Translations under genes and position numbers: made by a program
The notes under the pieces: model-generated
The model's input: only the letters and a program-made list of their open reading frames with translations
What the model was told of the DNA's origin: nothing
Databases searched by the model: none
In this document: piece by piece, positions 23,422 to 31,953 of the stretch
Layout: each line of letters opens with the position of its first letter
Position numbering within the stretch: the stretch's first letter is position 1
Assembly: GCA_018333715.1 (NCBI GenBank)
Contig: JAGXSW010000188.1
Coordinates: 1-34,957, forward strand
Length of the DNA stretch: 34,957 nucleotides
Direction: 5' to 3'
Source: Syntrophaceae bacterium
GTDB taxonomy: Bacteria; Desulfobacterota; BSN033; UBA1163

Positions 23422-24867
23422 ATGCGTATTACAGAAGATATTTTAAAACTATTCGGGCCGGAACAGCTCTATTATAACCCTCAAACCCTTGATCATTATT
23501 CGAAGGATTACAGCCTTTTCCCATCCAAGAGACCGGATTGTGTGGTCAAGGCAAGAAACGCAGAAGAGATTCAACATGTTCTAAAATATGCCGGATCCAA
23601 CGGTATTCCTGTTGTTCCCTCAAGCTCAAGGGTTCATTTTTATGGAGGGACCATCCCTCAAAAAGGAGGAATTGTTCTCGATCTGACAGAGATGGATAGA
23701 GTTCTGGAGATCGACGAATTGAATCGGAGGGTAAGGATTGAGGTTGGCCTGACCTGGGGAAAGCTTTCAAAGAGGCTGGAAGAAAAAGGATTAAGAGTGA
23801 TGATGCCTTTATATCCACATCCCTTACGTTCGGTGGTCACAGATTTATTGGAAAGGGAAGTGATCACGAATACCGTATATGAATATGGGGAGTCCCTTCA
23901 AGGGATGGAGGTGGTTTGGCCTAACGGAGAGGTCTTCAGAACAGGTTCGGCAAGCGTTGAGGGTTACCCCGAATCGATCTGCAAAGGGGTCAATCCCTCC
24001 GGGCCAGGACTCGATTTTTACCGGCTATTGCAAGGAGCCCAGGGAACGATGGGGGTTGTGACCTGGGCGAACGTGAAGGTTGAATACCTGCCAAAGATGG
24101 ATAAAATCTTTTTCATTCCTGTTTCCAATATCTCCAGAGGCATTGAATTTCTTTCTCAAATCATGAGGCTTCGAGTGGGTCAAGAGTGCTTTTTTCTTAA
24201 CCGGATGAACATTGCCTTGATCTTTGATGTTGATTTTAAGAAGAGGGGAGAAAGGGTTCCCCCCTGGACTCTTTTGATCGTTTTAAGCGGGTTTCAAAGG
24301 TATCCTGAAGAGAAAATAAGGTATGAAGAAGACCTTTTGAGAAACCTTGTTAAAGGGGAGTTCCAAGAACTTCTTCTTCTCGAAGAACTCCCTAACTGTC
24401 CATTTTCTAACCTTGAAATTGTGAGGATGCTTCGGAGAGCCTGGCCGGACCCCCTGACTTACTGGAAGCAGCGATACAAGAAGGGATGCCAGAGCCTATT
24501 TTTTGTCACAAAACCTTCGTATGTAGAGAAATTTGTTGGCATCGTGGAAGCGCTTGCCATTCAGTCTGGTTACAAAAAGGGAGATATTGGAATGTACATT
24601 CAGCCCATCGAGCAGAATCGGGCCTGTCACCTTGAGTTCAACTTCTACTATGATCCTGAAAACGGTCCTGAAAAAGAGGGGATGGCCCAATTATATCAGA
24701 AAGCTGTTCTTCGTTGCCTCAACGAAGGGGCCCACTTCACCAGACCCTATGGTGAAGCTTCACGGGTGATCTATGAACGAGCTCCAGAATATGTCAGGAC
24801 GCTGAAAAGGGTGAAGGCGATCTTCGATCCTCAAAACCTGATGAACCCAGGAAGATTATGTTTTTAA
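23422..24867 (+). CDS. FAD-linked oxidase (GlcD-like, PCMH-type flavoprotein)
   Basis: A 481-residue flavoprotein: FAD_binding_4 domain (about 35-215; VPSSSRVHFYGG takes the place of the usual G-G-T-S loop, and AQGTMGVVT is the second FAD contact), then a FAD-oxidase C-terminal cap ending in the family signature FDPQNLMNPGRLCF. Relatives oxidise D-2-hydroxy acids (lactate, glycolate) or cresol-type substrates. The substrate is not evident. The stop lies 9 bases before the Fe-S gene, so the two are co-expressed. The Fe-S partner suggests electron delivery to the quinone pool or to an electron-transfer flavoprotein, not to oxygen. Ribosome binding site weak. Confidence 0.88.
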   Translation: MRITEDILKLFGPEQLYYNPQTLDHYSKDYSLFPSKRPDCVVKARNAEEIQHVLKYAGSNGIPVVPSSSRVHFYGGTIPQKGGIVLDLTEMDRVLEIDELNRRVRIEVGLTWGKLSKRLEEKGLRVMMPLYPHPLRSVVTDLLEREVITNTVYEYGESLQGMEVVWPNGEVFRTGSASVEGYPESICKGVNPSGPGLDFYRLLQGAQGTMGVVTWANVKVEYLPKMDKIFFIPVSNISRGIEFLSQIMRLRVGQECFFLNRMNIALIFDVDFKKRGERVPPWTLLIVLSGFQRYPEEKIRYEEDLLRNLVKGEFQELLLLEELPNCPFSNLEIVRMLRRAWPDPLTYWKQRYKKGCQSLFFVTKPSYVEKFVGIVEALAIQSGYKKGDIGMYIQPIEQNRACHLEFNFYYDPENGPEKEGMAQLYQKAVLRCLNEGAHFTRPYGEASRVIYERAPEYVRTLKRVKAIFDPQNLMNPGRLCF

Positions 24868-24876
24868 GGAAAATTA

Positions 24877-26205
24877 ATGGCCCAAAAACAATTTGATTTT
24901 GACATCACCCGGATCGACCATTTCCTGTATGATATGAGAGGTTGTATCAAGTGCAAAGGGTGCATGTGGGTGGACCATATCTATATGCCGGGCATCCGAT
25001 TCAGCACGAGATGTCCGAGCGCAACCCGATATTTTTTTGACTCCTTCGGCGCTTATGGAAAAATGAGGATAGGGTTGGCTTATATCGAAAAAAGATTGCC
25101 TCCGTCGGATACCCTGCGCCATATCTTTTATGTCTGCACCCTCTGCGGAGCCTGCGATGTTGGTTGCAAGCGGAATCTCGATCTTGAAATAGGGCTCTCT
25201 CTGGAGGCCCTTCGGGTGAAACTGGTAAGGGATGGCGTCGGACCTATGCCCGCCCATCAAAAAAAGGCTGATGAGATATTCCTTTGTCATAATGTTTTCG
25301 GATACCCTCATAAGAAAAGGGGAGCCTGGATTCCTCAGAAGATTAGCCCTACGAAGGGGGCAAAAACGCTCTATTTTGCAGGGTGTTATGGTTCTTATAT
25401 TCACACTGAGGTCTCGAGAGCCACAGTGAAGATTTTAGAAGCCTCCGGAACTCCATTTCAGATGATGGATGATGAATGGTGCTGTGGAAATCTCCTCTTT
25501 TCCGTGGGAATGATTGAGGAGGCGAAAAGGCAGGCTGAACGTAACCTATCCATTGTCAGAGAGTCCGGAGCGACCACCCTTTTGACCAGCTGTGCGGAAT
25601 GTTACCGGATGTGGAAGGTGGATTACCCCAAGATTCTCCATCTTTCCACCTCTGAGTTAGGGTTTGAGGTGAAACATCTGACCGAGTTTGTGCATGAGGC
25701 GATCAGCGAGGGGAGGATAAAATTTTCCATTCCCTTTGAAGGAAAATTGGCTTATCACGATTCATGCAGTTTAAGCAGGCTCAGTGAACCCTGGATTTCG
25801 TGGTCAGGAGAGCGACAGCAATGGGGGATTCTTCAGCCCCCCTTATCGAGGCGTCGTGGGACCTGCGGAGTTTATCAGTCCCCACGGGAGATTTTGAATC
25901 TGATCCCAGGAATTCACTGGGCAGAATTGCACAGGAAAAAAGAGAACGGTTTCTGTTGCGGCGCGGGGAGAGGAACGGAGGATGCCTTTCCAGATTTTGC
26001 AATGTGGGCGGCTGAACAGAGATTGGAAGAAGTCGTCGCCATCGGCGCAGAAGGGATTATATCCGCTTGCCCCCGCTGTAAGAGCAATTTTCTTAGGGCT
26101 GTTAAAAAGAATCAGCAGGAGTTGCAGGTTTTCGACATCTCTGAGATCATCCTTGCATCGATTGGGGGCGTCAAGAAAGAGCGATCGGGAGACAGAAGGC
26201 ATTGA
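24877..26205 (+). CDS. CCG-domain Fe-S oxidoreductase subunit (GlcF/HdrD-like)
   Basis: A 442-residue protein. The N-terminal part has two [4Fe-4S] motifs: CIKCKGC with a following RCP (Cys23, 26, 29, 46) and CTLCGACDVGC (Cys87, 90, 93, 97). Two CCG domains follow: AGCYGSY ... EWCCGN ... SCAECY, and HDSCSLS ... FCCGAG ... CPRCKSN. This is the arrangement of GlcF and HdrD. It accepts electrons from a flavoprotein dehydrogenase. It sits between two FAD-linked oxidase genes and overlaps the next gene by four bases (TTGA), so translation is coupled. No membrane segment is visible. Confidence 0.92.
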   Translation: MAQKQFDFDITRIDHFLYDMRGCIKCKGCMWVDHIYMPGIRFSTRCPSATRYFFDSFGAYGKMRIGLAYIEKRLPPSDTLRHIFYVCTLCGACDVGCKRNLDLEIGLSLEALRVKLVRDGVGPMPAHQKKADEIFLCHNVFGYPHKKRGAWIPQKISPTKGAKTLYFAGCYGSYIHTEVSRATVKILEASGTPFQMMDDEWCCGNLLFSVGMIEEAKRQAERNLSIVRESGATTLLTSCAECYRMWKVDYPKILHLSTSELGFEVKHLTEFVHEAISEGRIKFSIPFEGKLAYHDSCSLSRLSEPWISWSGERQQWGILQPPLSRRRGTCGVYQSPREILNLIPGIHWAELHRKKENGFCCGAGRGTEDAFPDFAMWAAEQRLEEVVAIGAEGIISACPRCKSNFLRAVKKNQQELQVFDISEIILASIGGVKKERSGDRRH

Positions 26206-27833
26206 TTCCAAAAGAGGCAATCAAAGAATTCGAATCGATTGTAGGGAATGAATATTTCACAGTGGATCCGGTCATCTGTGAAGGATACAGGGGCGGGCCA
26301 GGCGGCTACGAATGTGGGCTCGGATATGAAAAGATGATGGTCCGGATTCCCAAAGGAATCATCCTGCCCAGGCAGACTTCAGAAGTCCGGGCCATTGTCT
26401 CGGTATGCTATCAATACGACATTCCCTATGTCCCTTATAGCACCGGTTTTTATGGAGCCAAATCTCACCCTCATGTGGAGAATGCCCTCCTGATCGATCT
26501 CAAGCGAATGAATGGTTTTGAAATCGATGAGAGGCATCTTCTCGCAGTGGTTGAGCCCGGCATCATCTATTCTCAACTTCAGGAAGAGGCATTGAGAAGA
26601 GGGATGTATGTTTCGGTTGGAGGGGGAGGCGGCCAGGTATCGGTGATTGCCAATATGATCAATGATGGCACCTCTCCCCACAGTTACCGTTTTGGTCTTG
26701 CGCAACGCCGCATTCTGGGAACGGAGATGGTGCTCCCTGATGGAGATCTTTTACGGTTAGGATCACTGGCGATCCAGGAGGATCCTTTCTGGGGAGAAGG
26801 GCCTGGACCGGATCTTCGGGGATTGCTGAGGGGGGGGACAGGATGGAGAGGCTCATTTGGAATCGTCACCAAAATGGCAATCAAACTCATGCCCTTTCAG
26901 CCTGAAGCGCTTCGACCTGAAGGGGTTTCTCCTCAGACCTCATTAAGGCTTCCCCAAAATAGGGTGAAATGGGTAAATATTCGAATGCCCGACCACATGT
27001 CATTAAAGAAGGCGGTTTATGAAATCGGGAAGGCAGAGATTGGGGCGGCGGTGATGAAGGTTCCGCTCTTCTGGCGTGCCGTTGCCAGAGCCAAGAGTAA
27101 GGAGGAATTTTGGGAGATCTGGTCAAAGGAAAGTGAAGAAAGGATCCAGAGTTTCCATCTCCTGCGGGTCCTCCTCATTGCGTATGGTTCCGAAGACCAA
27201 ATGAAATATGAAGAACGAGTCCTCACCGATATTGTCACAGAGCTTGGGGGTCAGGCGCAGAGGACAAAGCAGACTGATGAATCATGGTTTAAGAATGCGG
27301 ATTCAGCGGGCATGTGGCTGATGTGTGGGGGTTATATTTCAGTGGATTATATCTCTGAGACATTGGATCACGCCGTTTCCCAGGGAGAGAGGATGGCGGA
27401 TCTCAAGAGGAACTTTACTCCTCCCTTGATGCCGGATTACGGGGAGAGAGGATGGTTCCAGAGCTTAGAGATGGGCCATCAGGGTTATTCAGAATATTTG
27501 ATCTATTGGGATCCCGAAGAGAATACAGAAAGGGTGGATCAATTTTATCTGGAGAGCGCAAAGGAGAATATCAGAAGGCGGTTCTATACCGCACTTCTTG
27601 GTCCCAATCAACCTCTCTATTTGACAGGTCCTGCCTATGGGCGGGATTACCATCAATGGCTTCTTGCGATCAAGAATGAGTTTGATCCCAAATGGCTCTG
27701 CCACCCGCCCTTTCCCCTTGCCCACGATCAGTTCATTGACGAGGCCGAATGGATGAAAACTTTGAAAGACTGGAAGGAGCCGGGCTTGAAGGAAAGAAAA
27801 GTCTTCCCATCCGTGAAAAGTCAAACGGATTGA
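26202..27833 (+). CDS. FAD-linked oxidase, second PCMH-type flavoprotein (4-cresol dehydrogenase-like)
   Basis: A 543-residue flavoprotein starting at TTG within the TTGA overlap; AGAAGG lies just upstream. The FAD_binding_4 domain includes VPYSTGFYGAKSHPH, VVEPGIIYSQLQEEA, GGGGGQVSVIANMINDG and GGTGWRGSFGIVTKM, and the C-terminal cap ends with FDPKWLCHPPFP. It differs clearly from the first flavoprotein of the operon, so this is not a simple duplication. The style is close to the vanillyl-alcohol oxidase/4-cresol dehydrogenase branch. The operon thus has two flavoproteins sharing one CCG protein, comparable to GlcD-GlcE-GlcF but with both flavoproteins full length. Substrate unknown. Confidence 0.87.
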   Translation: MIPKEAIKEFESIVGNEYFTVDPVICEGYRGGPGGYECGLGYEKMMVRIPKGIILPRQTSEVRAIVSVCYQYDIPYVPYSTGFYGAKSHPHVENALLIDLKRMNGFEIDERHLLAVVEPGIIYSQLQEEALRRGMYVSVGGGGGQVSVIANMINDGTSPHSYRFGLAQRRILGTEMVLPDGDLLRLGSLAIQEDPFWGEGPGPDLRGLLRGGTGWRGSFGIVTKMAIKLMPFQPEALRPEGVSPQTSLRLPQNRVKWVNIRMPDHMSLKKAVYEIGKAEIGAAVMKVPLFWRAVARAKSKEEFWEIWSKESEERIQSFHLLRVLLIAYGSEDQMKYEERVLTDIVTELGGQAQRTKQTDESWFKNADSAGMWLMCGGYISVDYISETLDHAVSQGERMADLKRNFTPPLMPDYGERGWFQSLEMGHQGYSEYLIYWDPEENTERVDQFYLESAKENIRRRFYTALLGPNQPLYLTGPAYGRDYHQWLLAIKNEFDPKWLCHPPFPLAHDQFIDEAEWMKTLKDWKEPGLKERKVFPSVKSQTD

Positions 27834-27919
27834 TTGACAAGTGGAATAAGATGTGTGTAAAAATGGATTGTTATCTGCTCCAGCCGACAACGGTAGATGA
27901 AGTTTGACAGGAAAAAGGG

Positions 27920-28183
27920 ATGGAAATCAAGATCGATTTGCATACCATAGAACGTGCTGAGGAGCGAGGTACGAATGAAAAGGAAGTCAATGACGTGATC
28001 AATACAGGTTTTTCCATCCCGGGGAAGTATGGTCGTATAGGAAAAGCCAAAATCTATGAATTTAAACAGAAACGACACGATAAGTACTATGAGCAAAAGA
28101 AGGTTGAAGTATTCTATACGATTGAGAAGGATGTTATAATAACGGTGACAGTCTATGTTTTTTATGGGAAATGGGAGGGATAA
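27920..28183 (+). CDS. DUF4258-like small protein, possible toxin of a toxin-antitoxin-like pair
   Basis: An 87-residue protein with the DUF4258 pattern: an N-terminal HTIERAEERG (histidine and ERG of the family), NEKEVNDVINTG, a beta-rich middle, and a C-terminal run of alternating strands (VEVFYTIEKDVIITVTVYVF). DUF4258 proteins resemble RelE-like folds and are commonly next to DUF2283 genes, as here. AGGAAAAAGGG precedes the ATG. The TAA stop is one base before the DUF2283 ATG, so the two are co-translated. Toxicity is not demonstrated for this family member. Confidence 0.8.
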   Translation: MEIKIDLHTIERAEERGTNEKEVNDVINTGFSIPGKYGRIGKAKIYEFKQKRHDKYYEQKKVEVFYTIEKDVIITVTVYVFYGKWEG

Positions 28184-28184
28184 A

Positions 28185-28400
28185 ATGAACATTGTTTATA
28201 ATGATAAAATAGACCTTCTTTACATCCGATTGGATGACAAAAGGCAAGAGGTTATCAACAGGCGGGTCTCGGAAGATATCGTGTTGGACATCGGGGAAGG
28301 TGACAGGATTGTAGGGATAGAGATTCTTGATGCCTCCAAACGCCTTAATCTGGAGAGGTTACTTCCTGTAAAATATGAATTTTTGTCTAAAGTGGTTTAG
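28185..28400 (+). CDS. DUF2283 family protein
   Basis: A 71-residue protein. MNIVYNDKIDLLYIRLDDKR, VSEDIVLDIGEGDRIVGIEI and LDASKRL match the compact DUF2283 pattern in full. GGGAGGGATAAA precedes the ATG at 28185; an earlier in-frame ATG at 28155 falls inside the DUF4258 gene and is not preferred. It is probably the antitoxin-like partner of the preceding gene, an inference from neighbourhood only. Confidence 0.85.
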   Translation: MNIVYNDKIDLLYIRLDDKRQEVINRRVSEDIVLDIGEGDRIVGIEILDASKRLNLERLLPVKYEFLSKVV

Positions 28401-28473
28401 GGAAGGACTATGTCCAACGACATATCATCCGGAAGTGGATGGACAAATTTATCTATCTAATGGAGGATTCATT

Positions 28474-28734
28474 ATGGCCGCAGAAGAGATTAAAGTTTAT
28501 TCGACCCCGACCTGACCCTACTGCAGGATGGCGAAAGAGTTTCTTTCGCAGAAAGGCTACCCTTTTACCGAACACGATGTGACCAAGGATCGAGCGGCTC
28601 TGGATGAGATGGTGAAAGTTTCGGGAGCGCGAAGCGTCCCTGTGATCACCGCCTGCAACGAGGTAATGGTGGGATTTGAAAAAACGCGCCTCGAGCAGAT
28701 GCTCAGCTGCATCAAACAGAGAAGCGAAGTCTAA
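28474..28734 (+). CDS. glutaredoxin-like selenoprotein, in-frame UGA read as selenocysteine (UPYC motif)
   Basis: Reading from ATG 28474 (TGGAGGATTC ribosome binding site) gives MAAEEIKVYSTPT, a TGA at 28513-28515 (codon 14), then PYCRMAKEFLSQKGYPF and on to a TAA at 28732-28734, 86 residues in all. The UGA takes the first cysteine of the glutaredoxin TPTCPYC active site. Downstream the cis-proline SVPVI and the GFEKTRLEQML end show a complete glutaredoxin-like (YruB/NrdH type) protein. Cys-to-Sec changes at this position are known in selenoprotein glutaredoxins. A perfect hairpin follows the UGA at bSECIS distance. It would act as a cytoplasmic thiol/selenol reductase. It stands alone, between the DUF2283 gene and a converging uvrA-type gene. 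Conventional gene finders would start it at 28528 and lose the active site. Confidence 0.88.
28531..28549 (+). promoter_or_regulatory. probable bacterial SECIS hairpin
   Basis: GCGAAAGA (28531-28538), loop GTT, TCTTTCGC (28542-28549): eight perfect pairs starting 15 bases after the UGA, with a small loop containing GU about 24 bases from it. Bacterial SECIS elements recognised by SelB have their apical loop roughly 16-37 bases downstream of the UGA and commonly show a GU in it. Confidence 0.75.
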
Positions 28735-28736
28735 AA

Positions 28737-28842
28737 CTGGAATGCTGGAATAATGGCATAGTGGAATGTCGGGGAAAATTCATTTTAAATAAGTTTTATG
28801 TTTAACCCATTCTTCCATCATTCCAACATTCCATTATTCCAA
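28737..28842. repeat. GGAAT-type inverted repeat between convergent genes
   Basis: The left half holds repeated GGAAT units (28739-28773) and the right half repeated ATTCC units (28812-28838), so the transcript can fold into a long imperfect hairpin. It lies exactly between the convergent glutaredoxin and uvrA-type genes and may act as a bidirectional terminator. The same repeat type occurs at 1830-1864 and 2518-2545. Confidence 0.5.
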
Positions 28843-28844
28843 AG

Positions 28845-31598
28845 TTATTTTTGAAGGCGTTGCCTTAAGAACTGCCCCGTATACGATTGTGGCGAAGCCA
28901 TGATCGTCTGGAGGTCTCCCTCCACAACAATCCTGCCTCCTTCTTCGCCGCCTTCCGGTCCCAAATCGATGATATAGTCCGCACATCGAATCAAGTCAAG
29001 GTTATGCTCGATCACGATGAGAGAATGGCCATTGGAGAGGAGTTTTTCGAAGGTTTTCAGGAGAAGCTCAATATCAGCCATATGGAGTCCTGTTGTCGGC
29101 TCATCGAAGATAAAGAGATCCCTTCCCGGATGGACCTGGCCGATGTGTTGAGCGAGTTTTAATCGCTGGGATTCCCCTCCGCTTAATGTATTGGTGGATT
29201 GGCCCAGGGTGAGATACCCCAATCCAACCTCCTTCAGAATCTGAAGTGTTATGATGATCTTCTGATGGCCCTTAAAGAAGGCAAGAGCTTCTTCAACGGT
29301 CATGTTCAACACTTCTGAGATGTTGAGGCCCTGATAACGAATCTTTAAGACCTCATGACGAAACCTTTTTCCATCACACGCCTCACAGGTAATGATCACA
29401 TCCTCTAAAAACTGCATATCCAGAACCTGAAGCCCGGCTCCCTGACAGGTTTCACACCTGCCCCCCACGGTGTTGAAGGAGAAATGGCGGGGTTGAAGAC
29501 CATGCCTTCTGGCCTCTCGAGTTCGGGCAAAAAGGTCACGGATATCGCTGAAGATATTGACGTAGGTGACGGCATTTGATCGGATACTTTTACCAATCGG
29601 GGATTGATTGACCAAGATGAGGTCGTCGATTTGATCTAACCCTTCGATGGAATCGAACCCCCCTTTTTTAAATTCCGAATTATTATTGCCTTTTACTCCG
29701 GCATAGAGAATATTATGCGCCAGAGTGGTCTTCCCCGCACCGGACACGCCTGTGATGCAGACCATCAACCCAAGGGGAATACGGACATCAATTTCTTTAA
29801 GATTATGCTGACGGGCATTGCGGATGGTCACCCACCCCGCAGGTGTCCTGTGCGATTTAATCGGAAGAAAAGGGATTCCATCCCTCAGGTATCGGGCAGT
29901 GATGGAGCCCTCTTTTTTTAAAAGGGACTCGATATCTCCTTCAAAAATGACATGGCCTCCCTCTCTTCCTGCTCCGGGACCGAGATCAATGATCGAATCG
30001 GCAGCCCGAATCATATCCGGATCGTGCTCCACCACGACAATGGTGTTGCCACGGTTTCGTAAATGAAGAAGTGTCCTGATGAGTCTGTCTGTATCTCTGG
30101 CGTGGAGGCCAATGCTCGGTTCATCGAGAACGTAGAGCGTGTCAGTCAGGGATGAACCCAGGGCCCTGGCCAGGGTAATGCGCTGGTATTCACCGCTCGA
30201 AAGGGTGCGGGTTTGTCGGGAAAGAGAAAGATATCCCAATCCGACATCGACCATGAAACCGAGGCGATCGTTGATCTCCTTGAGAAGGCGTTCTGCCGCC
30301 TGTCGCTGAAAATCTTTTAGGGGGATGCTTCTGAAGAATTGCTGAAGTTTGGAGACAGACATCTCGCTGAGCTGGCATATATGTTTTCCGGCCAGACGGA
30401 TATAGAGCGCTTCTTCTCTGAGCCGGGACTCATGACAGGCGGGGCAGGGGGCATAGGCCCGGTATTTGCTGAGAAAGACCCTGTAATGGACTTTATATCG
30501 TTTTCCCTCCATCCAATCGAAGAATCCCTTCAGACCTATGAATTCCCCTTTTCCATTGAGAAGGATCTCTTTCTGGCGGGGTTCGAGTTCGTCAAAAGGC
30601 TTCTGAATTGAAATACGATGCCTGCGGCAGGCTTTCCATAGATACTCGTAAAGGTTCTCATAGGCAGGTGTGTTCCAGGGGGCAAAGGGTTTCTCTTTCA
30701 GAGTCTTTTTGGGATCGGGAATGACCTTCTGCCAGTCGATTCCAATCACCCGTCCAAAACCCTGACAGGTCGGACAGGCTCCCACCGGACTGTTAAAGGA
30801 GAAGAGGAGAGGTTCCGGTTCTGAAAAGGTCCTTCCACAATGGTTACAGGAGTGGCTCGAATAGTAGGTCCGCTTCTCTCCATCTTCTAAAAGGACCTCA
30901 AGCCTTCCGCCTCCGGGTACAAATCCTTTCTCAATGGCCTCGGTCAATCTCGATCGGTTCTTTTCCTCGGAGGATAACCGATCGATGAGCAGAAGAATTT
31001 GCCGGCGATTCTGGAGAGAGGATGAAGAGAGGGCTGTCAGGTCAAGCGCTGCTCCATCTTCCCAGATTCGGTAATATCCATTCTGGATGAGTTCTTTTAT
31101 CCTGACCTCGGTCTTTTCGCCCTTTGCAAATGAGACCGGACTGAGAATGGATACCTTTTTTTGAGGGTATTGGCTCAGGATGGCATCGGAAACAGTTTCG
31201 ACCGTATCGCCGGAAACCTTTATCTGGCACTGGGGGCAAAACACTTCTCCTATTTTAGCGAAGAGGAGCCTCAAATAGTCATAGATTTCAGAGACCGTCC
31301 CAACGGTGGAGCGGGCGTTCTTCACTGTGTTCTTCTGCTCAATGGCAATGGCAGGAGGGATTCCATGGATGGCTTCGACATCGGGCCGGTCCATCTTTTC
31401 GAGGAACTGCCGGGCATAGGTGGACAGCGATTCGATATAGCGTCTCTGACCTTCTGCAAAAAGAGTATCGAAGGCCAGAGTTGATTTCCCCGAGCCGGAT
31501 ACACCGGTTATGACCGTGATTTTTCCTCTCGGTATTCGGCAGGAGATATTTTTGAGATTATGAGATCTAGCGCCAATGATTTCGATGAACTTTTCCAT
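28845..31598 (-). CDS. uvrA: UvrA-family excinuclease ATPase, probably a divergent UvrA paralogue
   Basis: A 917-residue protein with the duplicated ABC layout of UvrA. Half one: Walker A GVSGSGKST (32-40), FCPQC and CNHCG...CPTCQG zinc-binding cysteines, signature LSSGEYQRI, Walker B LYVLDEPSIGLH. Half two: Walker A GVSGAGKTT, zinc module CETCQG...CEACDGKR, LSGGESQRLKL and LFIFDEPTTGLH. Canonical UvrA has GLSGSGKSS first, LSGGE signatures in both halves and about 940 residues. The altered P-loops and the SSGE signature point to the paralogous UvrA branch rather than the housekeeping enzyme. It is expected to bind damaged DNA, or to act in tolerance of DNA-binding compounds. No uvrB or uvrC is adjacent. 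Monocistronic; no clear ribosome binding site was identified. Confidence 0.85.
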   Translation of the reverse strand: MEKFIEIIGARSHNLKNISCRIPRGKITVITGVSGSGKSTLAFDTLFAEGQRRYIESLSTYARQFLEKMDRPDVEAIHGIPPAIAIEQKNTVKNARSTVGTVSEIYDYLRLLFAKIGEVFCPQCQIKVSGDTVETVSDAILSQYPQKKVSILSPVSFAKGEKTEVRIKELIQNGYYRIWEDGAALDLTALSSSSLQNRRQILLLIDRLSSEEKNRSRLTEAIEKGFVPGGGRLEVLLEDGEKRTYYSSHSCNHCGRTFSEPEPLLFSFNSPVGACPTCQGFGRVIGIDWQKVIPDPKKTLKEKPFAPWNTPAYENLYEYLWKACRRHRISIQKPFDELEPRQKEILLNGKGEFIGLKGFFDWMEGKRYKVHYRVFLSKYRAYAPCPACHESRLREEALYIRLAGKHICQLSEMSVSKLQQFFRSIPLKDFQRQAAERLLKEINDRLGFMVDVGLGYLSLSRQTRTLSSGEYQRITLARALGSSLTDTLYVLDEPSIGLHARDTDRLIRTLLHLRNRGNTIVVVEHDPDMIRAADSIIDLGPGAGREGGHVIFEGDIESLLKKEGSITARYLRDGIPFLPIKSHRTPAGWVTIRNARQHNLKEIDVRIPLGLMVCITGVSGAGKTTLAHNILYAGVKGNNNSEFKKGGFDSIEGLDQIDDLILVNQSPIGKSIRSNAVTYVNIFSDIRDLFARTREARRHGLQPRHFSFNTVGGRCETCQGAGLQVLDMQFLEDVIITCEACDGKRFRHEVLKIRYQGLNISEVLNMTVEEALAFFKGHQKIIITLQILKEVGLGYLTLGQSTNTLSGGESQRLKLAQHIGQVHPGRDLFIFDEPTTGLHMADIELLLKTFEKLLSNGHSLIVIEHNLDLIRCADYIIDLGPEGGEEGGRIVVEGDLQTIMASPQSYTGQFLRQRLQK

Positions 31599-31953
31599 CG
31601 GAGTTATTATAACATAGAACTATCTTTCTCTCCCTTTGCACAAATGTTTAATAGACCCTTTGGCAGGCTCAGCCTGCCCTCCGCAAGGCTTCTGGAGGCG
31701 GGGCTTCGCGCAGGCAGGCGTCAAGGGAGAGGGAACTATTTTAAAATTTCGTAACACTTTAGCGCTTTGAAAAATTACCTCGACTGTCATTCCCGCGCAG
31801 GCGGGAATCCAGGGAGGTTTTTAAAGAAACTGGATTCCTGCTTTCGCAGGAAAGACAACCTCAAGGGACCATCTATTTCATGTCTTTTTTCAAAAGGCTA
31901 AATTGATATAAAATTTCTAAATCGGGATTTGGGGGTAATCCCTCAGTTATGGT
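31599..31953. other. intergenic region with nested palindromic repeats
   Basis: This 355-base gap has no gene. At about 31660-31730 are GGCAGGCT/GCCTGCC-type palindromes resembling those in the repeats at 22313 and 34448. At about 31787-31859 the sequence TGTCATTCCCGC...GCGGGAATCCAG is followed by its inverted relative CTGGATTCCTGC...GCAGGAAAGACA, the same GGATTCC/GGAATGAC hairpin unit that lies in the MITEs at 2547 and 9833, again with different but complementary stem bases. Confidence 0.5.

Noticed and set aside
28528-28734. Glutaredoxin read as a truncated protein or nonsense-mutated pseudogene
   Set aside because: The upstream half has a good start and ribosome binding site, the UGA is exactly at the catalytic cysteine, and a hairpin follows at SECIS distance.
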